Assembly (NCBI RefSeq): GCF_029945805.1
Contig: NZ_JAQSDH010000048.1
Location: forward strand, 1-64,000
Reading direction: 5' to 3'
DNA length: 64,000 nucleotides
Source of the DNA: Flavobacterium sp.
GTDB taxonomy: Bacteria; Bacteroidota; Bacteroidia; Flavobacteriales; Flavobacteriaceae
Below are positions 28,046 to 38,500 of this stretch, piece after piece (within the stretch, counting starts at the first letter, position 1; the number at the start of each line of letters is the position of its first letter). Both the position numbers and the translations under genes were made by a program. The notes beneath the pieces were generated by a model. The model ran no database searches, was not told the DNA's origin, and saw only the letters and a program-made list of their open reading frames with translations.

Positions 28046-28548
28046 TACAAGAAAATTCCTAAATCGATTTTGTTCAATTCATTCATAACCATTTCTTTGC
28101 CAAAGGAATCCTTGAGCAACTGAATTGGCTTTAGCATTCCCAGCGCAAACGAAGGCGTGTTCAACCATTGGTAGAAGTGCTCTTCTGTGTCAAAAACTTC
28201 TTTACCAAGCACCGTAACTTCGGCTAATTCTATTATTTTTTCTGTTGGAATGGAATCGAAATAAAAATCTTTAGTTATTTTATTCCGGTGTAATGTTCTG
28301 GTGGAAACTCCTAAAAAATCAGCCCATTCATCCTCTTTGAAAGGTGTTCTTTGTTTAATTAAATCATACAATTCGTAAGGCAATCCTCTTCTTATAGAAT
28401 GTACAATGAGCATTCTATTAGACAAAAACTTTTTGTAAGTAACGTTCTTATCCACCAAATTGTAGTCGCTATCTTTTTCGACCTTTAGCGCGTAAAGTTT
28501 GACTACTTTATCAATTTGAACATCGGAATTGGCTACTAACTTTGACAT
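28045..28548 (-). CDS. Xre/MbcA/ParS-type antitoxin (DUF2384) of RES pair
   Basis: The 167-residue product (start MSKLVANSDV) has a helix-turn-helix-like centre (about residues 57-90, KQRTPFKEDEWADFLGVSTRTLHRNK) and a C-terminal toxin-binding domain (about 108-167) with VFDTEEHFYQWLNTPSFALGMLKPIQLL. This is the Xre-antitoxin architecture paired with RES toxins. The frame extends 13 codons upstream to 28587, but that part covers the promoter and operators, so I prefer the ATG ending at 28548. Expression is probably autorepressed through the operator at 28544-28585. Confidence 0.88.
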   Translation of the reverse strand: MSKLVANSDVQIDKVVKLYALKVEKDSDYNLVDKNVTYKKFLSNRMLIVHSIRRGLPYELYDLIKQRTPFKEDEWADFLGVSTRTLHRNKITKDFYFDSIPTEKIIELAEVTVLGKEVFDTEEHFYQWLNTPSFALGMLKPIQLLKDSFGKEMVMNELNKIDLGIFL

Positions 28549-28550
28549 AA

Positions 28551-28598
28551 TTATGACATTTGTCCGTAAATTTATGACATTTGTCACTACAAACCAAA
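28551..28598 (-). promoter_or_regulatory. Promoter and twin operator of RES/Xre operon
   Basis: Two exact 14-bp direct repeats (28551-28564 and 28572-28585) are spaced 21 bp apart, two turns of the helix. Each contains the palindrome GACA-AA-TGTC on the minus strand. A promoter overlaps them: TTTG (28595-28598), 20-nt spacer, TAAATTTA (28567-28574). One operator lies within the spacer and the other just downstream of the -7 box, an arrangement that suits autorepression by the antitoxin. Confidence 0.7.
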
Positions 28599-28602
28599 CG
28601 TT

Positions 28603-29298
28603 TTAAAAAATTCCTTCATCTTGAAAACTCAAATAACCCAGTTCAGTGATAATGATGTGATCGAGTACTTTGACATCGAGTTGTTCTCCCGCAATTTTTA
28701 ATTTCTTTGTAATGTCTTTATCGGCATCGCTCGCTTGTAATTTTCCTGACGGATGATTATGAGTTAAAATAATAGAAACTGCGTTATGTTCTAAAGCCGT
28801 TTTGAAGATAAGCCGAACATCAACCACAGTTCCAGTGATTCCGCCTTTAGACAACTGGGATTTGTAGATTACTTTGTTGGAATTATTGAGGTACAAAACC
28901 CAGAATTCCTCGTGAGGCAATTCGCCAATAATAGGTTGCATGATTTCGAATACCGCTTTGCTTGAAGTGATTTTGTAGAGTTCTACTGTTTCTTCTGCTC
29001 TGCGTCTTCTTCCTAATTCTAATGCGGCGACAATAGTAATGGCCTTCGCCTCGCCTATTCCTTTGAATTCCATTAGCTGTGTTAAGGATAATTTTCCCAG
29101 AGCATTTAGGTTATTATCGACACTTGCCAAAATTCGTTTACTTAAACCAACCGCACTTTCATTCCGACTGCCCGAGCCAATAAGTATGGCAACGAGTTCG
29201 GCATCACTCAATGCTGATTTGCCTTTTAACATTAGCTTTTCGCGAGGCTTATCGTCTTCCGCCCAATTCTTTATGGAGAAATTGTGTTCCAAAATCAA
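28603..29298 (-). CDS. radC: RadC family JAB-domain protein
   Basis: The 231-residue protein has the N-terminal helix-hairpin-helix segment (LTQLMEFKGIGEAKAITIVAALELGRR, about residues 72-98) and the C-terminal MPN/JAB domain with the metalloprotease motif HNHPSG (H180, H182) followed by S190 and D193. Despite the name, a role in DNA repair is doubtful; the family is often linked to mobile DNA but also occurs as a core gene. It is upstream of the RES/Xre pair on the same strand with a promoter in between. Confidence 0.92.
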   Translation of the reverse strand: MILEHNFSIKNWAEDDKPREKLMLKGKSALSDAELVAILIGSGSRNESAVGLSKRILASVDNNLNALGKLSLTQLMEFKGIGEAKAITIVAALELGRRRRAEETVELYKITSSKAVFEIMQPIIGELPHEEFWVLYLNNSNKVIYKSQLSKGGITGTVVDVRLIFKTALEHNAVSIILTHNHPSGKLQASDADKDITKKLKIAGEQLDVKVLDHIIITELGYLSFQDEGIF

Positions 29299-29343
29299 TA
29301 CTTTTAATGAATTTTCTACGTTATAAAACTAAACCTTATATTT

Positions 29344-29958
29344 ATGAAAATGGTATACTTTTTCTTCACTTTTTTTACATTTTTTTCTTGTAGTCAAAAA
29401 GAAACTGAAGCTACAATTCAGGCAATCCCAAATTCTTTTGAAGAGAAACTATCTTATGCGGCAATTTCTATCATTGATTCCACTATTGATTATGATCCGA
29501 CTTACTTTTCAGTAAAATACCCAAATGGCGATGTGCCAAAAGGGAAAGGCGTATGTACCGATGTTGTCATTCGGGCCTACCGAAAACTCAACATTGATTT
29601 GCAAAAGGAAGTCCATGAAGATATGATTACGAATTTTGCTTTGTATCCAAACATCAAAAAATGGGGATTACACAAAACCGATCCGAATATTGATCACAGA
29701 CGCGTTCCGAATTTGGAAGTTTTCTTTGGAAGAAAAGGTGAAAAATTAACTATTACAGAAAATCCAAACGACTACAAAACTGGTGAGTTGGTCACTTGGA
29801 TGATAAACGGTAAATATCCGCATATTGGAATCATCACAAATAAAAAATCACCAGACGGAAAGCGACTGATGATTGTTCATAATGTGGGACGCGGTCAGGT
29901 TTTAGAAGACTGCTTATTTGATTGGAAGATTGTTGGACATTTTAAATATGCGGAATAA
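29344..29958 (+). CDS. DUF1287 lipoprotein
   Basis: The 204-residue protein has a short lipoprotein signal (FFTFFSC, C16, then SQKE). The rest matches the DUF1287 pattern: YDPTYFSVKYPNGDVPKGKGVCTDVVIRAYRKL, LYPNIKKWGLHKTDPNIDHRRVPNLEVFF and GKYPHIGIITNKKSPDGKRLMIVHNVG. The C of GVCTDVV and the H of PHIGI suggest an NlpC/P60-like cysteine hydrolase fold, but this is inference from the pattern. Convergent with mpl, 8 nt apart. Confidence 0.8.
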   Translation: MKMVYFFFTFFTFFSCSQKETEATIQAIPNSFEEKLSYAAISIIDSTIDYDPTYFSVKYPNGDVPKGKGVCTDVVIRAYRKLNIDLQKEVHEDMITNFALYPNIKKWGLHKTDPNIDHRRVPNLEVFFGRKGEKLTITENPNDYKTGELVTWMINGKYPHIGIITNKKSPDGKRLMIVHNVGRGQVLEDCLFDWKIVGHFKYAE

Positions 29959-29966
29959 TTTCCAAA

Positions 29967-31322
29967 TTACTCAATTAATCCTTTCACCTCATCAAAATTC
30001 AATCCGCCATAATTTCCGGAACTCATTAAAAGCAAGGCCGAATTATCAAAATCATAATTAAAAATAAAATCCTTAAACTCTACTGGATTTGTATAAATGA
30101 TCAAATCCTCACGTTTAAAAGCGGTAGCTATTTGCTCGTAACTCACTACTTCTAATTGTTTAATCTTAACGGCATCAGGCGAATAAAAAACAACTGCAAC
30201 ATCAGCGGCATCCAGCGCCCCTTCATATTCTTTTAAGAATTCGGCATTCAAACTACTGTATGTGTGTAATTCGAGACAAGCAACTAATTTTCGATTTGGA
30301 TATTGTGCTTTTACGGCTTTAGTAGTGGCTGAAACTTTACTTGGCGAATGGGCAAAATCTTTGTAAGCCACTTTTCCTGTTCCTTCGGCGATTTTTTCCA
30401 GACGTTTGCTGGCGCCTTTAAAACTCGCAATCGCTTCGTAGAAATCGGCTTCATCTACTCCCATGTTTTGGCAAATCCATTTCGCTCCAGCCAGATTATT
30501 TAAGTTGTGTGCACCAAAAACTTCAATTGGCATTGGACCTTCGGGCGTGTCTAATAGCGTTGTGCCGTCTTCAACACTGTAACTTGGCGTATGATAAGGC
30601 ATTCTTCGGATTGTATTTGTTGATTCTTCGGCAACTTTCTTTACCACTTCGTCCTCTTCATTATAGACCAAAATTCCACCTTTAGTGATTTGGTTTACAA
30701 AGATTTCAAACTGCTCGACATAATTTTCGAACGTTGGAAACACATTAATATGATCCCAAGCAATTCCGGAAAGAAGCGCAATATTGGGCTGGTACAAATG
30801 AAATTTTGGTCTTCTGTCAATGGGTGATGACAAATATTCGTCGCCTTCCAAAACAATAAAATCATTATCATGCGTGAGATGAACCATCGTATCAAAGCCT
30901 TCGAGTTGGGCTCCAACCATATAATCCACTTCTATATTATGATAATGCATTACATGTAAAATCATAGACGTTATGGTAGTTTTTCCGTGAGAACCTCCAA
31001 TAACAACGCGGGTTTTGTTTTTAGATTGTTCGTATAAAAACTCAGGATATGAATAAATCTTCAACCCTAATTCTTGTGCTTTTAGCAATTCGGGATTATC
31101 TGCTTTAGCATGCATTCCGAGAATGATGGCTTCAATATCAGCGGTAATTTTCTCGGGAAACCAACCAAATTCCATTGGTAGTAATCCTTTCTTTTCCAGT
31201 CTTGATTTCGACGGTTCGAATATAGCATCGTCGCTTCCTGTAACTTGATAACCTTTATTGTGTAATGCTAATGCAAGATTGTGCATAGCAGCGCCTCCAA
31301 TGGCAATGAAATGTGTTCTCAT
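29967..31322 (-). CDS. mpl: Mur ligase, Mpl type (UDP-MurNAc:tripeptide ligase)
   Basis: The 451-residue Mur ligase has an N-terminal UDP-binding domain (FIAIGGAAMHNLALALHNKGYQVTGSDD), the ATP loop GGSHGKTTITSM (109-120), and the C-terminal ligase domain with DFAHSPSKV. MurC and Mpl share these, but the pattern after the P-loop (ILHVMHYHNIEVDYMVGAQLEGF) and DHINVFPTFENYVEQF fit Mpl, which recycles the L-Ala-D-Glu-mesoDAP tripeptide from cell-wall turnover. MurC itself would sit in the dcw cluster. The last call rests on memory of the families. Confidence 0.8.
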   Translation of the reverse strand: MRTHFIAIGGAAMHNLALALHNKGYQVTGSDDAIFEPSKSRLEKKGLLPMEFGWFPEKITADIEAIILGMHAKADNPELLKAQELGLKIYSYPEFLYEQSKNKTRVVIGGSHGKTTITSMILHVMHYHNIEVDYMVGAQLEGFDTMVHLTHDNDFIVLEGDEYLSSPIDRRPKFHLYQPNIALLSGIAWDHINVFPTFENYVEQFEIFVNQITKGGILVYNEEDEVVKKVAEESTNTIRRMPYHTPSYSVEDGTTLLDTPEGPMPIEVFGAHNLNNLAGAKWICQNMGVDEADFYEAIASFKGASKRLEKIAEGTGKVAYKDFAHSPSKVSATTKAVKAQYPNRKLVACLELHTYSSLNAEFLKEYEGALDAADVAVVFYSPDAVKIKQLEVVSYEQIATAFKREDLIIYTNPVEFKDFIFNYDFDNSALLLMSSGNYGGLNFDEVKGLIE

Positions 31323-31410
31323 TTTTAAATTTTATGAAGTTTATTATGCTTATAAAGTTTATGGTAGATTTCTTTTACTAAATCTCATAAACTCAATAAA
31401 CAGAATAATT

Positions 31411-32097
31411 TTACTTATTGAATTCTGTTTTTAACTTATTTGCTTTTGTTTTATCTTTAATCTTAGTCAAATATAAATTATATAATTTTTGAAAAGTAGT
31501 TTTTGAATTTCCAATAGCGTGTGCTTTCTTGTAATTTAACTCAGCTTTTGAAAATCTTTTAAAATATTCATCAATATATCCTCTGGACAAATAACCATCA
31601 ACTGGTGATAGCGACATTAATTCATTAGCATAGCGTTGCGCCTTTTTCTCACTCCCTCCAAAAAGTCCAGGTACTTGCAAATAATATTCAATCAATGCCC
31701 ATCGAGCTTCTAGATGATTTGGATTAAGAAGTAGTACTTTTTCAAATGACTTTCGCATATCTCCTATTAGCTGAATCGCAACCCACTTCCCTTCTTCTTT
31801 TGATTTTAAACCCAAAATTCCACCATATCTATAATAATAATTAGCTTCTTTTGGTTTTAGATTTTTTAGCGTTTGATAATAATTTATTGCACTATCCCAA
31901 TCTTTTAAATGAATACCTATATCGCCAAGATATTCGATAGTTTTAATATTATTGGGTGATTCTTTAAGTATGGCTTCAAAAATTGGTTTTGCTTCACTAA
32001 ATTTTTCTTGTGCAAACAAATTTTCTGCTTTATCAAAATTAGTCTGTGAGAAAACAATAGCAGGCATTAAAAAAAGTAAAAAAAGGAATTTTTTCAT
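31411..32097 (-). CDS. Secreted TPR-repeat protein
   Basis: The 228-residue protein has a signal peptide (MKKFLFLLFLMPAIVFSQ) and at least four tetratricopeptide repeats, for example FDKAENLFAQEKFSEAKPIFEAIL, IKTIEYLGDIGIHLKDWDSAINYYQTL and FEKVLLLNPNHLEARWALIEYYL. It probably mediates protein contacts in the periplasm. A TAnnTTTG box lies 28-35 nt upstream of the ATG. Neighbouring mpl is downstream on the same strand. Confidence 0.8.
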   Translation of the reverse strand: MKKFLFLLFLMPAIVFSQTNFDKAENLFAQEKFSEAKPIFEAILKESPNNIKTIEYLGDIGIHLKDWDSAINYYQTLKNLKPKEANYYYRYGGILGLKSKEEGKWVAIQLIGDMRKSFEKVLLLNPNHLEARWALIEYYLQVPGLFGGSEKKAQRYANELMSLSPVDGYLSRGYIDEYFKRFSKAELNYKKAHAIGNSKTTFQKLYNLYLTKIKDKTKANKLKTEFNK

Positions 32098-32124
32098 CTT
32101 ATATCAAATCGTCATTGACTAACA

Positions 32125-32132
32125 CAAATGTA
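32125..32132 (-). promoter_or_regulatory. TAnnTTTG box of TPR gene
   Basis: TACATTTG on the minus strand matches the -7 consensus exactly and lies 28 nt upstream of the ATG at 32097. The expected TTTG -33 element is only partly matched. Confidence 0.5.
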
Positions 32133-32552
32133 GTTTATTATAGGTATTACTATAAACATTCATTAAAAAAAAGGATTGGTATAAAATCATAAGCTAAAAA
32201 ATAGTTTAAAATTTTTCATGATTTTTTTGTAAGTGATAAAAACACCCTATTTTATTTTGTTGATACAAAAAATCTAATAAAGAATTCATTACTACCGTTT
32301 ATACATATTATTGTTATTAAAAAATTAAAATGTAAATAATTGAACAAGGGCTATTTAGCTTTTACACTATTTAAAATGTTGAAAAATTTGTGAAAAAGTG
32401 CATTTAAACGAGAATTAGCGTTAAACATCCATTTTAGTTTATGTCCTCAAAGATAAATTTTAGTTTTACCAAACAAATTTACGTCTTAACCTACAAAAGA
32501 ATCAATTTGATTAATTTTCTTTTTAAAGAAAGAAATCACAAATCGTTATATT
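32133..32552. other. Long AT-rich intergenic region before giant surface protein gene
   Basis: About 420 nt of very AT-rich DNA without a credible gene. It has poly-A/T tracts and a short palindrome (TTTCTTT-TT-AAAGAAA, near 32518-32533) close to the start of the adhesin gene. I see no confident promoter for that gene; TAGTTTTA-like boxes are weak. A long 5' leader is possible. Confidence 0.4.
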
Positions 32553-35500
32553 ATGGAAAAAAAATACACACATTTCTCTGAATTACAGACAGATTTTTTT
32601 AGAAAAAAATTTAGTATTAATAATACTAACTTACTAAAATCTAACCAAAAATTTAAATCTCATAAACATTCTTGGATAGCATCTGCAATTTTCCTTATGA
32701 CATTTTTATTTTCACAGAGTTCTATTGGACAAGTCACCCTATTCCAGTTTAATTTTGAAAATACCGCAATTGTGACCACAAATAATGTCACAGGTTTACC
32801 AACATTTACAAGTAACGGAACAGGAACTCCTGCCTACAGTACCACAACACCATGTCAAGGCGCAAGAATGCTTACTGCTAATAATTGGGATACAGATGAC
32901 TATGAACGATTTACAGTCAATACAACAGGTTTTGCCAATATGAGTTTTTCATTTTGTAACAGGACAGACGCAATTGCAATAGGCACTTTTATAGTAAGGG
33001 TTAGTGCAGATGCAGGTGCAAATTGGACTACAGTCTTGATGACTTATACTCCAACCACAAATAACAATACTCTCATCACAAGTACTTTTCCAGCTGTAGC
33101 AAATAATGAAACTATTGTTTGGATTGAAATTTATAAAACGGGACTTACCAATCCAAACAATGCAAGAACACTATTTATTGATGCTGCAACCTTAACAGGG
33201 TACCGTATTCCAACCCTAACAAGTTTTACTCCAACAACAGCTTGCGCTGGTCAAAGTATAGTCATCACGGGAACCAATTTTACCGGAGCTACTGCTGTTA
33301 ATTTTAATGGCGTAGCTGCTACTTCCTATGTTGTTAATAGTGCTACTCAAATTACTGCTGTTGTTCCATCTGGAATAACAGCAGGCAAAATTACCGTTAC
33401 AACCCCTGGAGGCACTGCTACTAGTACGGGTAATTTTACACCTGTTGCCACTAATACTTCTGGAACAGCTTCTTCTACGCCAGAATTATGTGTTAATACT
33501 GCATTAAGTGCCGCTATTACTCATACAACAACAGGAGCTACGGGCATTGGTTCGCCAACAAATCTACCTTCAGGAGTAACCGCTTCATGGTCTTCAAATA
33601 CAATAATTATTAACGGAACACCAACAGTCGCTGGAATTTTTAATTATAGTATTCCTCTAACTGGAGGCTGTAGAAGTGTAAATGCTATTGGAACAATAAC
33701 TGTAAATGGAACTGTGGGAATACCAACAGTAATAACAATTGCATCTGGCACAGAACCTAGTTGTCAATTAACAAACGGAACAACAACGACTAGCTATACA
33801 ACTACTGCAACAAATAATTCTGGTTTTAACTGGAGCTTGAGCAATAGCACAGCTGGAACTATAAATGCGACAACTGGGGTTATGACTTGGGCAAATGGTT
33901 TTTCGGGAACAGTTGATATCCAAGTAACGGCAAATGGTTGTAACGGTCCGACTGCTCAAGTTATCCGAACGGTAACCGTTGCGCCAACTGTTGGAATGCC
34001 AACTGTTATAACATTTCTGGCAGGAACAGAACCTACTTGTCAATTAACGAACGCAACAACTACGACCTCGTACGCTACTACCGCTGCAAACAATACTGGT
34101 TTTAATTGGAGTTTGAGTAATGGATCGGCGGGAAGTATTGGAGCTACTACAGGAGTGATTAATTGGGCCAATGGCTTTTCTGGCATAGTAGACATTCAAG
34201 TAACTGCTAATGGGTGTAATGGTCCATCTCTACAAGTTATCCGAACCGTACTTATTACGGCAAACAACAGTGTTGGAGTTGCATCTAGTACGCCAAATGT
34301 GTGTATTAATACCGCATTAATCAATATTACGCATACTACTTCAAATACAACAGGAATTGACACACCAATAAATTTACCAACAGGAGTAACAGCAACATGG
34401 GCTTCAGGCAGTATTACTATTAGTGGGACACCTTCGGTTTCAGGAACTTTTAATTATACTATTCCTTTAGTTGATGGTTGCGGAAATGCCGCTGCCACAG
34501 GAACCATTACCGTTGAAAACCCAGTTGGTGCAGCAGGTGCAATTTCGGGCGTAGCTACTGTTTGCCAAGGACAAAATGCTGTGGTATATTCCGTAGCTGC
34601 TATTGCCAATGCTACTAGTTACACTTGGACCGTATCTTCTGGCGCCTCTATAATTACTGGTGCAAATACAAATTCTATCTCAGTTAATTATAGTGCTTCT
34701 GCTGTCTCAGGAAACATTACAGTTTATGGTACAAATCAATGTGGAAACGGAACAGTTTCAAACTTTCCAATTATTGTAAATCCATTACCAAACGCTGCCG
34801 GGAATATCTCAGGAGCAACAACAGTTTGTCAAGGACAAAGCAGCGTTATGTATTCGGTAGCTACTATAGCTAACGCGACCAATTACAATTGGACACTACC
34901 TTCTGGAGCTTCAATAACTTCTGGAGCAGGAACTAATACTATTTATGTTAGTTATGATATGACTGCCGTATCTGGAGATATTATTGTAATTGGTACAAAT
35001 AGTTGTGGTAACGGAATAATTTCAGAAACTTATCCAATTACAGTTAGTATTACACCTTCAATTACAACAAATTATTCTACTACAATTTGTAGTGATGGCA
35101 TCGCGACTGTTATTCCAGTTACTGGTGGAGGAAATATTATTCCAACAGGAACAACATATTCTTGGGGATTGCCTTCTGTTACGGGAGGAGTTATTGGAGC
35201 TATTGCACTAAGTAACCAAACTACTTTTGCTCAAGTGTTATCAAATCCAACTAATGTACAACAAACAGCTTCTTACAATGTCACCGCTTCCACGAATGGT
35301 TGTAGTGCAAGTACCTTCTCAGTATTAGTATATATAAATCCTAAACCTACGATTGACATAGCTACAGGGACTTCTAATCAATCTATTTGTTCTGGTGCTA
35401 GTATGGTTCCGATTACGTTTTACAATCCAAATGCCGTAGCAGGCACTTTAGATTATAATTGGACGAGAAATTCTATTGCTGGTGTTACAGGGATGAGCAC

Positions 35501-38500
35501 AAGCGGAACTGGACCTACAATTTCAGGAAGTTTATCTAATACTTCAAGTATACCACAAACCATTATATTTACCGTAACGGCTACCTCAGAAGATAATTGT
35601 ATTTCCAATCCGTTTACTGTGAGTGTGGTGGTAAATCCAACACCTACTGTTACGGTTACTAATAACATCCAAAACATTTGTTCTGAAAGTGGCATTACTC
35701 CAATAAGTATAAATCCTTTAAATGCCGTTTCCGGAACAATCTACAGTTGGACCAGCAACAACCCAAATGTAACTGGAATTCTTAACGGAAGCGGTACTGC
35801 AATTTCAGGAAGTTTAACCAACGCAACCAATAGCGATCAATCTACAATTTTCACCATTAGTGCTACGGCGAATGGTTGTACCATTAATACTGTAGGAACA
35901 GCTACGATTACAGTAAAGCCAAAACCAATAATTACAGTCGTAAATCCTGCTGCTCAAATTTTATGTGGTGGAATTGCTATAAACCCAATACTATATTCAT
36001 CAAATGTAACAGGCACTACTTTTGGTTGGACAAGAGACACAGCTTTAACCGGTATGCCAACTACTGGTTCTGGAAGTAATATAAGTGGCACTTTAAATAA
36101 TTTTACTAATGCGAATTTAACGGTAACTTTTACCATTACGGCAAATGTAAATGGATGCAACGCTATCACAACGGTTCAGATAATTGTTAAGCCAACGCCA
36201 CAAGTTGTTGCTACACCAAGCACTCAAAGTAAATGTAACGCTTTGGCCATGACAGCTATCAACCTCACAAATCCTAATAATGTTACCGGAACCACCTATG
36301 GTTGGACAAGAGACAACACGACGGCGCTAACGGGAATAGCAAATTCTGGTTCAGGAAATAGTATTACCGGTACTTTAACAAATACAACTGCGAGCACACA
36401 AACCACTACTTTTACAATAACGGCTACTGCTGCTAACGGTTGTTCAAGCACAACAACGGCTTCGGCAACAATATACGCGCCTTTGAGTGCACCAATAATT
36501 GGTTCCTCTCAAACGTCATGTTTATTTTCAACGCCAAGCCAATTATTCAGCATAACTCCTGTTAATGGTGGTTCGGGAGTATACACCTATCAATGGCAAC
36601 GAAGTGACGATAATGTTACTTACACAAATATCCCTGGTGCAACAACTAGTAATTATCAGCCAGGTTTGTTAGGTTTTGGAGCTGACAACACATTTTACAG
36701 ATTAGTTGTAACTAATATATGTGGTTCTGTAACCAGTAACATAGTTGTTGTAGAAGTGGTAAGTAATGTAGGGTTTTCTTTTGGAGTGGATGACGATTTA
36801 AATGGGGCTATTTGTCCTGGCAGTACGTTCTCTCCTTCCTTAAACTCTTTCCATTTTAGAACCTCAGCTGTTCGATTTAGATGGTCTGCTGATTCTGCTT
36901 ATATAACTCCTGGATCTGGTGGTCCAGTAGGAACCACTGGTGGAGCAGTCTTTCTTATTAGAACATCTTCTGCAACTATCGGTCCGCTTACCGTTCAAAA
37001 TAATACAAATGCAACGGTAACCACTCAACTATCCATTACTCCAGATGTATATAATTATCCTGGACCACCATCAGGTGCATTCATCTGTAGCACTTCACCA
37101 CAAATTATTAATGTAACTATTTTTCCAAAACCTGTCGCTACAGCAACAATTCCAGCCACTACGATTTGTAACGGAACACCTTCTAATATAAACATCCAAG
37201 GTAACATTACCGATGCCACTATGTCATTTGCTTGGAGTAGAAATAACACTACCAATGTTACGGGTGCAACATCTGGAAATTCAGGAAACATTGCTGCTGG
37301 CGGAAGTTTTACGATCACAACTAATTTAACTAACACCACTGCAGTTACACAAATTGTAAAATATACTATTACGCCCTCTTCTAATGGTTGTACTGGAGCA
37401 GCAATAACGATTGACGTAATTGTGGCACCAAATTCTACTCCAGGTGTTGTAGCAACAAGTCAAACGATTTGTTACGGTGGTGATCCAGCTGCCTTTACAG
37501 TAACTACTGCAGCTACAGGATTAAATCTTACCTATCAATGGCAAAAAAGCACTGACAGTGTTAACTATATAGATATTTCTGGTGCTACAAACGCAACTTA
37601 TAATGAGCCAGGACCAGTGAATCAAACTACTTGGTACAGAAGAGTTGTCTTTTCCACAGTGAATGGAACCGTTTGTTCTTCTTTTAACACGACTCCAATT
37701 GTGGTTACAGTAAATACCATTAACCCTGGTACTATAGGTACAAATCAAACTATTTGCAGTGGTGGAAATCCAGCACCATTTACAAGCGTTCCGGCGACAG
37801 GTTCTGGTGTGATAACTTACCAATGGCAAAGTAATACTATAGGATGCTTGAGCACATGGAACATCATAAGTGGTGCTACTTTCGAAAGTTATGATGTCCC
37901 TGCAGGATTATTGCTTACTACTTATTACCAAAGAATTGCCTACACGACTTTAAATAGCACTACCTGTTCAGACGTCAGTAATTGTGTAGTAGTGTATGTC
38001 AACAACGTAACTGGAGGAACTGTTGGCTCAGATCAAACATTATGCGGAAACAACCCTGCTGCTTTTACAGAAATTACTCCTTCAACGGGTTCTGGCATGC
38101 TTACTTATCAATGGCAATCGAGCACCACAGGATGTTTTAATTGGTCTCCACTATCAGGTGCAACGGCCTCTACGTATGATGTCCCAGCGGGATTAGCAGT
38201 TACCACATCTTATCAAAGAATTACATATTCTACTTTAAATTTTATAGCATGTTCCGCTGTAAGCAATTGCATTACGGTTACGGTAAATACAGTTACAGCA
38301 GGAGCCATTAGCGGAAACAAAACGATATGCAATGGTGGTGATCCATCAGCATTTACCGAGACTATTGCAGCTACAGGAATGAACCTCACCTACCAATGGC
38401 AAGTAAATACAACTGGAGGAGCCGGGCCTTGGAATGATATTTCTGGAGCTACAAATGCAACTTACGATGCACCCGGACCAATAAATCGCGACTCTTACTT

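Noticed and set aside
28549..28587. Longer antitoxin start at 28587
   Set aside because: The extra 13 codons cover the promoter -7 box and both operator repeats.
32098..32552. Possible small RNA or gene in the long gap before the adhesin
   Set aside because: Only AT-rich sequence and short palindromes are seen; no frame, strong promoter plus terminator pair, or known RNA motif.
33711..34262. Repeated DNA that could look like a CRISPR or tandem array
   Set aside because: The repeats are about 270 bp, in frame, and encode homologous protein modules of the adhesin.
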